Shown: positions 42,329-52,600, numbered from the stretch's first letter. The stretch is 64,000 bases of DNA from CADEFX01 sp046154585 (GCA_046154585.1 JBJXDX010000153.1:50345-114344); one strand, 5' to 3'. The notes: generated by a model from the sequence alone, not told the origin. Program-made: numbers and translations.

Positions 42329-43201
42329 TCAGGATTTCACGACGATATCGATGAGGCGGGCTTCGTCAGCGTCTGGCGCATCGGCCTTGGCTGCATCCCA
42401 CCACGCGACCGCAGCCTCGCCCAAAGGCGCTGCACTCCCCGTGGCGTTCGCGAGCGCAGCACCGTAGCTGGCATCCTTGTGGCGCAGCCCGGTGGTGAAG
42501 GTCGGTCGGTCCGAGAACCTCCTCTCTGCCATCGGACGGCAGAACCGCACGACCTGAGGGCTCGCCGCCGCGCCGGTCTCGATGGCCGCGACGACGGCGT
42601 CACGATTCAAGCCGAGCTTTTGGGCCAACGCCAATCCCTCGGCCAACGCGGCGATCTGCACCGAGCCCATAAGGTTGATCATCAGCTTGTAGCCGCTGCC
42701 GGCGCCGACCGGACCGAAGTGGTGGATGGCCTTGCAGAGCGGGGCCAGCAACGGGCGCGCGGCATCGAGATCCGCCGGCGCCGCGCCGACGAGAAGAATG
42801 AGGTCGCCGGCCGCTGCTGCGTTCGGCAGACCTGTGACTGGACAATCGATGTAGCGCAGCCCTTTCGCCTTGGCCGCCGCGGCAAGCTCCAGTACCTGCG
42901 CGTACGATATGGTCGAGCATTCAACGACGAACGCACTCGGCGGAAGGTGTTTCAGGGCACCGACCTCCGGCGCGAGCCACGCGTGCTTCGACGCCGCGTC
43001 GTCAGCCAGCATGGCGAAAGCAGCATCCGCGTTCGCGACCGCCTCCGCGGGCGTAGCAGCCCAGCGCGCACCCGCCGCGAGAAGGTCTTCGGCCTTGGCC
43101 TTGGTGCGGTTCCAGACGGTGACCTGGTGCCCGGCACCGAGCATGCGGGACGCCATGCCGATGCCCATGCGGCCCAGACCCAGGAATGCGATTTTTGCCA
43201 C
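42329..43201 (-). CDS. NAD(P)-dependent oxidoreductase, 3-hydroxyisobutyrate dehydrogenase family
   Basis: 290 residues. The N-terminal Rossmann motif is IAFLGLGRMGIGMASRML, with VWNRTKAKAEDL after it; the Arg there favours NADP over NAD. The substrate-binding motif YIDCPVTGLPNAAAAGDLI corresponds to the usual D-A-P-V-S-G-G. The catalytic Lys is in GSGYKLMINL. The all-helical C-domain has DASYGAALANATG. Relatives reduce short beta-hydroxy or semialdehyde acids (succinic semialdehyde, tartronate semialdehyde, 3-hydroxyisobutyrate). The substrate is not decided. Confidence 0.9.
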   Translation of the reverse strand: MAKIAFLGLGRMGIGMASRMLGAGHQVTVWNRTKAKAEDLLAAGARWAATPAEAVANADAAFAMLADDAASKHAWLAPEVGALKHLPPSAFVVECSTISYAQVLELAAAAKAKGLRYIDCPVTGLPNAAAAGDLILLVGAAPADLDAARPLLAPLCKAIHHFGPVGAGSGYKLMINLMGSVQIAALAEGLALAQKLGLNRDAVVAAIETGAAASPQVVRFCRPMAERRFSDRPTFTTGLRHKDASYGAALANATGSAAPLGEAAVAWWDAAKADAPDADEARLIDIVVKS

Positions 43202-43225
43202 GACGTTTCTCCGATCCCTCAGATT

Positions 43226-43780
43226 TCAGTGAGGGATGTATACCGCAGTTGTCCGTCCGAGCATCCCGAGGAGGCGCATCAGGCCACTCAAGGATAAGGC
43301 GACGCACCCCGCGGTTGGCTCGTATCCCGCGCGCGCAACATGCACGAAAATGGCGCTGCCTCGCCCCTTCGCCCGCGGCCGGCGGTTATGGTCGAGCACG
43401 ACGATGACATCGTAGATGTGGTCGTCGCGCCATAAGGTCTCCGCACTTGCCGCATAGGGTAGGCGGACTTTCCGGTTGTAGTTGCCATCGCGCGCATCAT
43501 CGCACCAGCCATCCCAGGACCGCGTGGCGCTGACCGGGAGACCTGCGCGCGGCCTTCGCACGCGATCCGGCCGGTACAGCACCTCGCACAGGGTAAACAG
43601 GCCCATGGGCGTGGCACCGTCGCCCTCGCGCTTCATTGCACGCCGTCCGGTGCGGCCGAGGGCACAGGGCAGCCGGAGCGTCCCCACGCACAGCATGCCT
43701 CGCATTGCCGAGGCCGAAAGGGTATGAAGCCGCAACAGCCTTTTGCGGCGCGGCTTCGTGCCGCGCCCTTCGGATGCCAT
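43226..43780 (-). CDS. L,D-transpeptidase (YkuD-family) domain protein
   Basis: About 184 residues. The start is uncertain: in-frame ATGs at 43780 and 43801 both lack a good ribosome site. The YkuD core is recognisable from CALGRTGRRAMKREGDGATPMGLF, through RLPYAASAETLWRDDHIYDVIVVLDHN, to the active site IFVHVARAGYEPTAGCVAL (His and the Cys nucleophile in G-C). Such proteins make 3-3 cross-links in peptidoglycan or attach lipoproteins. No signal peptide is evident, which is odd for a periplasmic enzyme, although this short subfamily is often annotated without one. It is divergent from a response regulator gene. Confidence 0.78.
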   Translation of the reverse strand: MASEGRGTKPRRKRLLRLHTLSASAMRGMLCVGTLRLPCALGRTGRRAMKREGDGATPMGLFTLCEVLYRPDRVRRPRAGLPVSATRSWDGWCDDARDGNYNRKVRLPYAASAETLWRDDHIYDVIVVLDHNRRPRAKGRGSAIFVHVARAGYEPTAGCVALSLSGLMRLLGMLGRTTAVYIPH

Positions 43781-43889
43781 GAAAGATCTATGCGTCGGCA
43801 TAGTTTCGTTCGCTCGTGTCCGATGCTGTCTCCGGCTCGGGGACAATGCTAGACTTATACCTAAGAACGTCTGAGGAGAGCATCCAGCC

Positions 43890-44576
43890 ATGAGCACGGC
43901 CCGACGCATACTTCTCGTCGATGACGATGACGAGCTTCGCGAATCCCTGAAGGATCAACTTGCGCTGCATGATGAATTTGAAATCGTGACCGCGGGCACG
44001 GCGTCCCAGGGCATCGAGATCGCCAAGGGCGACCATTTGGACCTGGTGTTGCTGGATGTCGGGCTGCCGGACATGGACGGCCGGGAAGCCTGCAAGGTCA
44101 TGCGCAAGACGGGGTTCAAGAGCCCGATCGTGATGCTGACGGGAAACACGGCCGATTCGGACGTCATCCTCGGCCTGGATGCCGGCGCCAACGACTACAT
44201 CACCAAGCCGTTCAAGTTTGCCGTTCTCCTGGCGCGCATCCGGGCACAACTGCGCCAGCACGAGCAGAGCGAGGACGCCGTCTTCGCCATCGGGCAGTAC
44301 ACGTTCAAGCCGGCCTCCAAGCTGCTGCTCGACGAGAAGGGCTCGAAAATCCGGCTGACCGAGAAGGAGACGTCGATCCTGAAGTACCTGTATCGCGCCG
44401 GAGAGAAAGTGGTGACGCGCGACGTGCTGCTGCACGAGGTCTGGGGTTACAACGCCGGCGTCACGACGCATACGCTGGAAACGCATATCTACCGTCTCAG
44501 GCAGAAAATCGAGAAGGACCCATCGAGCGCCGAGCTGCTGGTCACGGAGATGGGTGGCTACAAGCTTGTTCCATAG
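43890..44576 (+). CDS. OmpR/PhoB-family response regulator, CenR-like (orphan)
   Basis: 228 residues. Receiver domain: acidic pocket DDDDE (11-15), phosphoacceptor Asp56 (LLDVGLPDMDG), Thr84 and Lys106 (TKPF). The C-terminal winged helix has RLTEKETSILKYLYRAG, the recognition region THTLETHIYRLRQKIEKDP and VTEMGGYKLVP. The closest match from memory is alphaproteobacterial CenR, the essential cell-envelope regulator. There is no histidine kinase gene next to it. A divergent L,D-transpeptidase gene fits an envelope role. The ATG follows GAGGAGAG. Confidence 0.88.
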   Translation: MSTARRILLVDDDDELRESLKDQLALHDEFEIVTAGTASQGIEIAKGDHLDLVLLDVGLPDMDGREACKVMRKTGFKSPIVMLTGNTADSDVILGLDAGANDYITKPFKFAVLLARIRAQLRQHEQSEDAVFAIGQYTFKPASKLLLDEKGSKIRLTEKETSILKYLYRAGEKVVTRDVLLHEVWGYNAGVTTHTLETHIYRLRQKIEKDPSSAELLVTEMGGYKLVP

Positions 44577-44634
44577 TGGACCCTTGTAACGCGTGCTGCG
44601 TGCCTGACGCCTCCCTGCAAGCATCGGAAGAAAG

Positions 44635-46269
44635 ATGGCACGGCTTGCCCGCTCGCTCGACTGCCTGAAGTCGCGCTATGACGCAATCGTCATAGGATCG
44701 GGCTACGGCGGCAGTGTCGCTGCAGCGCGTCTGGCGCGCGGGGGAAAGCACGTTGCCGTCCTCGAGCGCGGACGCGAATTCGTGACGGGCGAATTCCCGA
44801 GCCGGTTCTCCGATTTGCGCAAGGAGATGCGGGTGACTGGCCGAAGCTTCAGCTCCGGATCCGACACCGCGCTCTATGACGTACGCCTCGGCGAGGATAT
44901 GCACGTGCTCGTCGGATGCGGCCTCGGCGGCGGCTCGCTCATCAATGCAGGAGTGGCATTACGGCCGGATTCACGCGTTTTCTTCGACGACGTTTGGCCC
45001 TGCCAGATCGCGCAGGACGGCCTGCTCGATCAAGGTTACGCCGAAGCGCGGCGCTGGCTGCGGCCGGCGCGATCGGCGCGTGCGCCGGATTTGACGAAAT
45101 TTCAAGCGCTGAAATCGAGCAGCACCGCGCTCGGCGTGGAGCCGATCGTACCCGAGGTTGTCATTAGCTTCGAGGACAACGTCAATCCCGCCGGCATTGC
45201 CCAAGCCGCCTGCACGCTCTGCGGCGATTGCTGCGCGGGGTGTAACGTCGGCGCAAAGAATACGATGGCGCTCACGTATCTGCCTTACGCAGCGAACCAT
45301 GGCGCGGAGATCTTCACGCACCTCAAGGTGCAGCACGTCGCGCAAGACAAGTGCGGAGGCTGGATCGTCCATGCCGAACGGCTCGATGCGGCGACGCCGA
45401 AGGGAGCGGGCAACCTGGCGCTTTCCGCCGACATCGTGGTGATCGCAGCAGGCACGCTCGGCTCCACGGAGATCCTGCTGCGGTCACGCGCGAACGGTCT
45501 CCAGGTGTCGGACCGGCTTGGGGAACGTTTCTCAGCGAATGGTGACATCATTGCGTTCGGCTATGGAGCAACACTGCCGGTCAACGCCATCGGCGTCGGC
45601 CATCCGCCGAAGATCGCGGACTTTCCCATCGGGGCGTCAGTGTCCGGCCAGATCGAGCTCGATGATGACGACGACCTGGCAAACGAAATCTGCATCCAGG
45701 AAGGCGCCATACCGTCGGCGCTGGCGCCGGTCCTGCCGGTGATGTTCCTCCCGAACGGACGGCTGCTCGGCGCGCTGCAGAGCCTCGTCAGCGGTGTCTA
45801 CAAAGGGCCGTTTGCGCATCTGCAGACGTTCTTCGCTGTGTCGCATGATAGTGCAGCGGGACGTTTCCGACTGGAGGATGATCGCCTGGCGTTGTCCTGG
45901 CCCGGAGCCGCCGACGAGCCGGTGTACCGCAGACTCGACGCGGCGCTCGGGACGCTCGTTGCCAAGGTTGGCGGGCGATACGTCAAAAATCCTCTGGCTG
46001 GCACGGTCATGGGGCATCAACCCGCCACCGCGCATCCGCTCGGAGGCTGCGGCATGGGCCACACGCGCGACGGCGGGGTCGTCAGCCACAAGGCGCAGGT
46101 TTTCAAAGGCGGTCCAAAGGTGGGCAGCACCGACGTTCATGACGGTCTTTATGTCATCGACGGTTCGATCATTCCGCGCTCGCTCGGGGTGAACCCGCTT
46201 CTGACGATTACGGCGCTCGCCGAGCGGTCGCTCCATCACATGGCACAAGATCTTAAGTTCTCTATCTGA
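44635..46269 (+). CDS. GMC-family FAD oxidoreductase (cholesterol-oxidase-like)
   Basis: 544 residues; the ATG follows GGAAGAAAG. The FAD motif is IVIGSGYGGSVAAARLARGG. HVLVGCGLGGGSLINAGVALRP is the GMC signature region. CTLCGDCCAGCNVGAKNT is a cysteine cluster seen in the cholesterol-oxidase/NAD-binding branch. The C-terminus has AHPLGGCGMG and VIDGSIIPRSLGVNPLLTITALAER, the active-site His/Asn region. It oxidises an alcohol, possibly a sterol or terpenoid. The long C-terminal hydrolase domain of some relatives is missing. It lies 58 bases after the response regulator gene. Confidence 0.87.
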   Translation: MARLARSLDCLKSRYDAIVIGSGYGGSVAAARLARGGKHVAVLERGREFVTGEFPSRFSDLRKEMRVTGRSFSSGSDTALYDVRLGEDMHVLVGCGLGGGSLINAGVALRPDSRVFFDDVWPCQIAQDGLLDQGYAEARRWLRPARSARAPDLTKFQALKSSSTALGVEPIVPEVVISFEDNVNPAGIAQAACTLCGDCCAGCNVGAKNTMALTYLPYAANHGAEIFTHLKVQHVAQDKCGGWIVHAERLDAATPKGAGNLALSADIVVIAAGTLGSTEILLRSRANGLQVSDRLGERFSANGDIIAFGYGATLPVNAIGVGHPPKIADFPIGASVSGQIELDDDDDLANEICIQEGAIPSALAPVLPVMFLPNGRLLGALQSLVSGVYKGPFAHLQTFFAVSHDSAAGRFRLEDDRLALSWPGAADEPVYRRLDAALGTLVAKVGGRYVKNPLAGTVMGHQPATAHPLGGCGMGHTRDGGVVSHKAQVFKGGPKVGSTDVHDGLYVIDGSIIPRSLGVNPLLTITALAERSLHHMAQDLKFSI

Positions 46270-46421
46270 ATCAAACGTGTAACGGCAATTGCAGTCCGAT
46301 CGCCCACAGCCTGAAATATCATCCGGATTCGTCAGACATCCGGTGTTAATTGGCCTATTGTATGCTTGACGATCATATGCAGGGCGATGGTAACCTGCAT
46401 TACGATATTTGGAGATTTAGC

Positions 46422-46922
46422 TTGCCCCGCTCCGACGATCATCACTTCGGCTGGATCACGGCCGACGTGTCGCGCTTGATGCGCACCGTCTTCGATCGCC
46501 GCATGCGCAAGCTCGGGTTGACCCGTGCACAGTGGTTGGCGCTGACGCGCCTGCATCGCCGCCCTGGCGCCAGTCAGCAAGAGCTCGCCGGCATGATGGA
46601 GATCGAAAAGGCCCCGGCGGGGCGCATCATTGATCGCCTGCAGGACAAGGGATGGGTCGAGCGTCGAGCGGATGCCGCTGACCGGCGCGTCAACCGCATC
46701 TATCTGACCGAACGCGGCGAGCGCATCCACGCAGCGATGTCACCGATCGCGGCCGCCACAGTCGATGACGCCCTTGACGATCTCTCGCAGCAGGAGCGGG
46801 ATCGCTTGATCGGCCTCCTGATGCGCGTGAAGGCCAGCCTGACGCGGCTGGCGGAAACGGATATCATTTCTGAAGACATTGATGTTGAAGGCGACGACAT
46901 GATCGGGGCACGCGTGCTGTGA
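46422..46922 (+). CDS. MarR-family transcriptional regulator
   Basis: 166 residues from a TTG preceded at six bases by GGAGA; in-frame ATGs 45 and 60 bases upstream lack such a site. The MarR winged helix runs from WLALTRLHRRPGASQQELAGMM through KAPAGRIIDRLQDKGWVERR to RRVNRIYLTERGE. A C-terminal dimerisation helix follows. MarR dimers repress nearby efflux genes until a phenolic or lipophilic ligand binds. The stop overlaps the GTG of the HlyD-family gene by two bases. Confidence 0.88.
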   Translation: MPRSDDHHFGWITADVSRLMRTVFDRRMRKLGLTRAQWLALTRLHRRPGASQQELAGMMEIEKAPAGRIIDRLQDKGWVERRADAADRRVNRIYLTERGERIHAAMSPIAAATVDDALDDLSQQERDRLIGLLMRVKASLTRLAETDIISEDIDVEGDDMIGARVL

Positions 46923-47977
46923 ACAATATGCGATTGATGCGTCCGTTTCTCCTGGCCGGCATTCCGGCGTTGGCGATTCTAGGCGCGCTTCTCTGGTGGC
47001 TGTGGGGCGGGCGCTACATTTCGACCGAAAACGCCTACGTCAAGGCGGACATCGTTCAGGTGTCCTCCGAGGTGTCTGGGCGCGTCGCTGAAGTTTTTGT
47101 CAAAGAGCACGCCCTCGTGAAGGCCGGCGATCCGCTGCTCAAGATCGACCCAGAGCCGTTCAACATCGCGCTTGAAAAAGCGGAAGCCGAGCTGGATCAG
47201 ACGCGCACCCAGGTTGCGGCGCTGCGTGCCCAATACGCGGAAGCGCAGGCGGAGTTGAGGGAAGCGCAGAGCAAGATCGCGTTCTATGACGCGCAGTATG
47301 CGCGCCAGAGCCAGCTGAAACAGCGCGGCGTCGGCTTCGCTTTCCGGTTCGAGGAGGCTGACAGCAACGCCGCCACCGCGCGAGATCGCACCGCCGTCCT
47401 GCAGCAAAAGATCGAGCGCATCCTGGTGACCCTCTCCGGCAACCCCGAGCTTCCGGCCGAGCAGCACTCGCTGGTGCGGGAGAAGCAGGCGATGCGGGAA
47501 CGCGCCAAGCTCGATCTCGACCGAACCACGGTGATGGCGTCGGTGAGCGGGATCGCCGTCAACGTCAAGCTCCTGCCCGGAGAGCAGGTGAGGACAGCCA
47601 CGCCGCTGTTCGCCATCGTCAGCGATACGCGGCCGTGGGTCGAGGCCAACTTCAAGGAGACCGAGCTCACCTACGTGCGTCCGGGCCAGACGGCCACGGT
47701 GGTGCTGGATATCTATCCCGACATCACGTGGGATGCGGAGGTGGAGAGCATCAGTCCGGCGACGGGCGCGGAGTTCGCCCTGCTGCCGCCGCAGAACGCC
47801 TCCGGCAACTGGGTGAAGGTCGTGCAGCGCTTGCCCGTGCGCCTGCGCCTGCTGGCCCGCCCCAACGAGCAGCCTTTGCGCGCCGGCATGACGGCCACGG
47901 TCAAGGTCGACACCAAACGCGAACGCCGCATCACGCAGATCTTGGGCGGCAGCGCGGCGGCGACATCACAACCCTGA
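46919..47977 (+). CDS. HlyD-family membrane fusion protein (EmrA-like)
   Basis: 352 residues from a GTG that overlaps the MarR stop (an ATG nine bases on is possible). One N-terminal membrane anchor is at about 10-30 (LLAGIPALAILGALLWWLW). The EmrA-type start RYISTENAYVKADIVQVSSEVSGRVAEV is the lipoyl half. A coiled-coil hairpin spans about 80-180 (ALEKAEAELDQTRTQVAALRAQYAEAQ). The second lipoyl half follows, then VEANFKETELTYVRPGQ. EmrA links an MFS exporter to an outer-membrane channel. No emrB-like gene follows; the next gene is an M20 peptidase. Confidence 0.9.
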   Translation: MNNMRLMRPFLLAGIPALAILGALLWWLWGGRYISTENAYVKADIVQVSSEVSGRVAEVFVKEHALVKAGDPLLKIDPEPFNIALEKAEAELDQTRTQVAALRAQYAEAQAELREAQSKIAFYDAQYARQSQLKQRGVGFAFRFEEADSNAATARDRTAVLQQKIERILVTLSGNPELPAEQHSLVREKQAMRERAKLDLDRTTVMASVSGIAVNVKLLPGEQVRTATPLFAIVSDTRPWVEANFKETELTYVRPGQTATVVLDIYPDITWDAEVESISPATGAEFALLPPQNASGNWVKVVQRLPVRLRLLARPNEQPLRAGMTATVKVDTKRERRITQILGGSAAATSQP

Positions 47978-48040
47978 CGCGGGGCTTTCTCCTTTGCTAT
48001 GCTTGGTGTTGACAGCAACACCTTGACCTGTAGGGGACGC

Positions 48041-49222
48041 ATGGCAACGACCAGCATTACGCCGCGTGAGGCGCAGATTCTCGACTGGCTGAGCGGCCAG
48101 CACGACGCCATGCTGGCGATGATCGAGACGGTCGTGAATATCGACAGCGGCAGCTACGACAAGGCGGGCGTGGATGCTGTCGGCGCCGAGTTCGTCCGCT
48201 TCTTTGCCGAGCGCGGCCTGCCGACGAGCGTCGAGGCGCACGAGACGTTTGGCAATGCCATCCACATCCGCATCGACGATGCGCGTTCCAACGAGAAGCC
48301 CATCGTCCTGATGGGGCATCGCGACACCGTGTTTCCGAAAGGCGAAGCGGGCCGCAGACCGTTCAAGATCGAGGGCGGCCGCGCCTACGGCCCGGGCGTG
48401 TCCGACATGAAGTCGGGCCTCGTGATGAACGCCTTCGTTCTCGACGCCTTCAAGCGCTTCGGAGGGGCGCCGGCACCGTTGGCGGGCCTCATCACGTCCG
48501 ACGAGGAGATCGCCTCGCCCTCATCGCGCCCCGTGATCGAGCGCGTGGCACGCGAGGCGCGCTGCGTCTTCAACGCCGAGCCAGGACGGGCGACCGGCAA
48601 CGTCGTCACGGGACGCAAGGGCGGCATATTCATGAGTCTCGAGATCGAAGGCCGGGCCGCTCACTCCGGCGGCAATTTCGAGCACGGCATCAGCGCCATC
48701 GGCGAGCTGGCGCAGAAGATCGTCAAGTTGCATGCGCTCACCGACCTGAAGCGTGGCACGACCGTGAACGTCGGCATCGTGAAAGGCGGGCAGTCGGTGA
48801 ATACCACGGCGCCATCGGCGGAAGGGCAGATCGACCTGCGCTACATGAAGCCGAACGATCGGGCCGACGCCATGACGGCCATCGAGGAGATCGTGGCGAC
48901 GTCCTACGTCAACGGCACGAAATCGAAGCTGCGCATTCTAGGAGAGTTTCTGCCGCTCAATGCCACGCCTGCATCCGAGCGGCTGTTCGCGGGATATCAG
49001 GCGGCAGCGGGCGACGTGGGGTTGAGCATCAAGGGCGACTTCTCCGGCGGCTGTGCGGACTCGGGCTTCACGGCGGCGGTTGGATGTCCGACGATCTGCG
49101 CCACAGGACCAGTGGGCGCCAACGCGCACACGCCTGAGGAGTATCTCGACATTACGTCGATCGTGCCACGGGCCCAGGCGCTGGCGCTGGCCATTCTGCG
49201 CCTGGAGCCGGCAGCGAGTTAA
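48041..49222 (+). CDS. M20-family carboxypeptidase (CPG2/glutamate carboxypeptidase-like)
   Basis: 393 residues from the ATG preceded by AGGGGACGC. The M20 metal ligands are in place: MGHRDTVFP (His), GPGVSDMKSG (bridging Asp), TSDEEIASPSSRP (catalytic Glu), NAEPGRATG, and the late His in GANAHTPEEYLD. The dimerisation domain has AAHSGGNFEHGISAI. CPG2 relatives remove C-terminal glutamate from peptides or folates, and the family also hydrolyses other N-acyl amino acids. No signal peptide is visible in the chosen form. Confidence 0.88.
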   Translation: MATTSITPREAQILDWLSGQHDAMLAMIETVVNIDSGSYDKAGVDAVGAEFVRFFAERGLPTSVEAHETFGNAIHIRIDDARSNEKPIVLMGHRDTVFPKGEAGRRPFKIEGGRAYGPGVSDMKSGLVMNAFVLDAFKRFGGAPAPLAGLITSDEEIASPSSRPVIERVAREARCVFNAEPGRATGNVVTGRKGGIFMSLEIEGRAAHSGGNFEHGISAIGELAQKIVKLHALTDLKRGTTVNVGIVKGGQSVNTTAPSAEGQIDLRYMKPNDRADAMTAIEEIVATSYVNGTKSKLRILGEFLPLNATPASERLFAGYQAAAGDVGLSIKGDFSGGCADSGFTAAVGCPTICATGPVGANAHTPEEYLDITSIVPRAQALALAILRLEPAAS

Positions 49223-49225
49223 GCT

Positions 49226-49438
49226 TTAGTGCTGCGGAACGTGGGCACGCAGCCGGCGGAGCGCAGGTGGAAATGGCTTCGTCTCGAAGAGCGGGCGGCT
49301 GACTTCATGCGAGGCACCCGTATCCATGCAGCCACGGCAGCAATAGCGTTTGCCTTCAAAGTGAAACACGCGCAGACCCAAATCTGCCTCGCACCAGTCA
49401 CATTTGCCAATCTCCGGCGGCTCGTAGGCGAGCTTCAT
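49226..49438 (-). CDS. Small zinc-ribbon protein
   Basis: 70 residues from the ATG preceded by AGGAG. Two cysteine pairs are present, CDWC (about 13-16) and CCRGC (about 33-37), separated by GLRVFHFEGKRYC, as in a treble-clef or zinc-ribbon knuckle. No other domain is present. The longer in-frame extension upstream carries no recognisable domain and no ribosome site. Its stop is three bases from the end of the converging M20 gene. Function unknown. Confidence 0.65.
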   Translation of the reverse strand: MKLAYEPPEIGKCDWCEADLGLRVFHFEGKRYCCRGCMDTGASHEVSRPLFETKPFPPALRRLRAHVPQH

Positions 49439-49607
49439 GATCCATCTCCTGATCTTTTGTTCAGCCGCAGCGTGGGCGCTGCGTGAAAAGTCGCCGGAAT
49501 AACTCGGCCGGATGGATGTGGTTCCGCCGGCTGTTGGCCGTGCGACAACGCAACTGGGAGGCTGTATCGATGTTCTACGCACTACGCGTGGAACCCGTGC
49601 GCAGTCG

Positions 49608-52600
49608 TCACTCGGCAGGCGTGGGCGCCGGCGTGGCATCGGGAGCGTGTGCGCGGCGGCCTGCTCCCAGCCGTTCACCCAAGTTTTCCATGGCGACGTA
49701 GATCGCCGGGGTGATGTAAAGCGTCAGTAACTGCGATACGGCAAGTCCGCCGACCACGACGAGCCCGAGCGGCTGGCGCAGCTCCGCGCCTGCGCCCCAG
49801 CCGATGGCGATCGGCAGGGTGCCAAAGAGAGCGGCCATCGTCGTCATCATGATGGGACGGAAGCGCAGCAGGCAGGCGTCGCGGATCGCATCGACAGGAT
49901 TGGCGCCCTGGGCCCGGCGCTCGATGGCAAAATCCACCATCATGATGGCGTTCTTCTTCACGATGCCGACCAGCATGATGATGCCGATGACGGCAATGAT
50001 GGTCAGCTCGACGTCGAACAGCCACAGGATGAGCAGCGCGCCTAGGCTCGCCGACGGCAGGCCCGAGAGAATCGTGATGGGATGGATGAAGCTCTCGTAG
50101 AGGATGCCGAGCACGATGTAGATGACGAGGATGGCGGCGGCGATCAGCAGCGGCTGATCGCGGAACGACTTCTCGAACACTTGAGCGGTGCCGGCGAACT
50201 GGCCGGTGATCGACGCGGGCATGGCGAGCGCCTGCTCCGCATCCCGCATGGCGACCACGGCCTCGCCCAGCGTGAAGCCCGGAGCAAGGTTGAAGGTGAT
50301 GGTGACGGCGGGAAGCTGGCTCTGGCGCGCCACGGAAACCGGGCCCGGACCCAGGGTTACAGTGGCAAGCGAGTCGAAGCGGATCTGCTGGCCGGAGCTG
50401 TTGCGGACGAAGATTTTCGACAAGACGGTGGGATCGAGTGTCTGGATCTTGTCGGCCTCGAGGATAACGGCGTAGTCGTTGGACGGCGTGAAGACGGTAG
50501 CGATCTTGCGCGTCCCGAAGGCGGAATAGAGGGTGGAGCGGATGGTGTCCATGGTGACGCCGAAGCGGCCCATGGCATCACGATCGACCGTCAGCAGAAG
50601 CTGGCGGGCCCCGAGCGTCAGGTCGCTCGTCACGTCGGCAAAGCCGGGTGTCTGCTTGACGCGATCGATGAGACGCTGCGCATGAAGATAGAGCTCGTTC
50701 TGATCCACACTCGTCAGCGTGTACTGATAGGACGCGGCACCGCTCCTGCTGCCGATGCGAAGATTCTGCAGCGGCACCGGGAAGGCGCGAATGCCGGTGA
50801 TAACGGAGAGCTTGCGGCGCAAGCGATCCTGCACGTCCGAGATTGTCGCCGCGCCGTGGCGCTCGCTGCGTGATTTGAGCTGAACGAAAACCGAGCCGCG
50901 GTTGAGTGTTGGATTGAAGCCGCCCGAGGCCACGTTGGAGTTGACGTAGATCACATCCGGATCGGTCCGGATGGCCTCGGCAACCAGACGCTGGCGCTCG
51001 AGCATGGCCTGGAAAGATATGTCGGGCGCCGACTCCGTGCGCACGATGATGATGCTCGTATCCTCGGTCGGCAGGAAGCCCTTCTTCACCACGGAGAAAG
51101 CCCAAACGGTGGCGACGATCGTGCCCAGCGTCAGCAGCAGCATGAGCCAGGGCACGCGCAGAGACGCATCGAGAGTCACCCGATAGCCGCGTGCCATCAG
51201 GTCATAGCCCCGCTCGAATGCGCGCGACAGCAATCCCGGGCGCGCTGTGTGCGCGTCGTGCTTGAGCATGCGGGCGCAGAGCATCGGCGTCAGCGTGAGC
51301 GAGATGAAGCCGGAGAGAAGAATGGCGATGCTGATGGTCATCGCGAATTCGAAGAAGAACCGCCCAACGATGCCGCCCATGAAAAGGATGGGGATGAAGA
51401 CGGCAACCAGCGACAGCGTGATGGAGAGAACGGTGAATCCGATCTCGCGCGCGCCGCGGATGGCGGCGTCGAAGGGCTTCATGCCCTGCTCAACGTAACG
51501 CATGATGTTTTCGAGCACGACGATGGCATCGTCGACGACGAAGCCGAGCGCCAGCGTCAGGGCCAGCAGGCTCACGTTGTCGAGCGAGAAGCCGAACAGC
51601 GCCATGCCGGCGAAGGTGCCGATGATCGACAGCGGCAGGGCGAGCGCCGGAATGATGGTCGCGCGCCAGGTGCGCAGGAAAGCCAGGATGACGAGCACGA
51701 CCAGCACCGCCGTCAGCATCAGCGTGAGCTGCACGTCGTGCACGGAATCGCGGATCGACTGTGAGCGGTCGCTCAGGACCTGCAGCTTGATGGTCGGCGG
51801 CAGCTCCTGCTGGAAGCGGGGGATGAGCTGCCGGACGGCGTCGGTCACCTCGACGGTGTTGGCGTCGGGCTGGCGCTGCACCGCAACGATGATGGAGCGC
51901 TGGCCGTTGAATTCGGCACGCGCCTCCTCGTTCTCGACCGAGTCCTCGACCCGGGCGATGTCCTCGAGCCGCACTGGCGCGCCGTTGCGCCAGGCGACCA
52001 CGACCGGCTTGAAGTAGGCCGCCGTCGGCTCCGCGCCCTTCGTCTCGAGAATATAGAGCTGGCGCTGCGTGCGGATGCTGCCCAGCGGGCTGACGCTGGC
52101 GAGCGTCGTCACGGCATTGCGGAGATCCTCAATGGAAATGCCGCGTGCCGCCAGCGCGTCGAGATCGTAACGGATGCGGACTGCGCGCTTCTGAGCGCCG
52201 TAGATGTTCACCTGCGCCACGCCCGGCTGCATGGAAATGCGCGGGCTCATGACCTTGTCCGCGAACTCGTTGATTTCCTGGGAGCGCGCGGTGTCGGAGG
52301 TGAGGGCCAGGAAGATCACCGGCGTGTCGGCCGGGTTAACCTTGCGATAGCTCGGAGGTGCAAGCAGGTCCTCGGGGAGGCGCGCATTAGCTACTGAAAT
52401 GGCCGATTGCACATCGAGGGCGGCGGCATCGATGTTGCGATCGAGATCGAACTCGAGCGTGATCGAGGTGATGCCCTGCGTGCTCGACGACGTGATGGCT
52501 GTAATGCCGGCGATGGTCGCGAACTGGCGCTCGAGCGGGGCGGCAACGGAGACAGCCATCGTGTCGGGGCTGGCGCCCGGCAGCTCGGCGGTGACGGTGA

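Noticed and set aside
46366..46390. TTGACG as a -35 box for the MarR gene
   Set aside because: No convincing -10 sequence at 16-18 bases; GGTAAC and TAACCT both match poorly.
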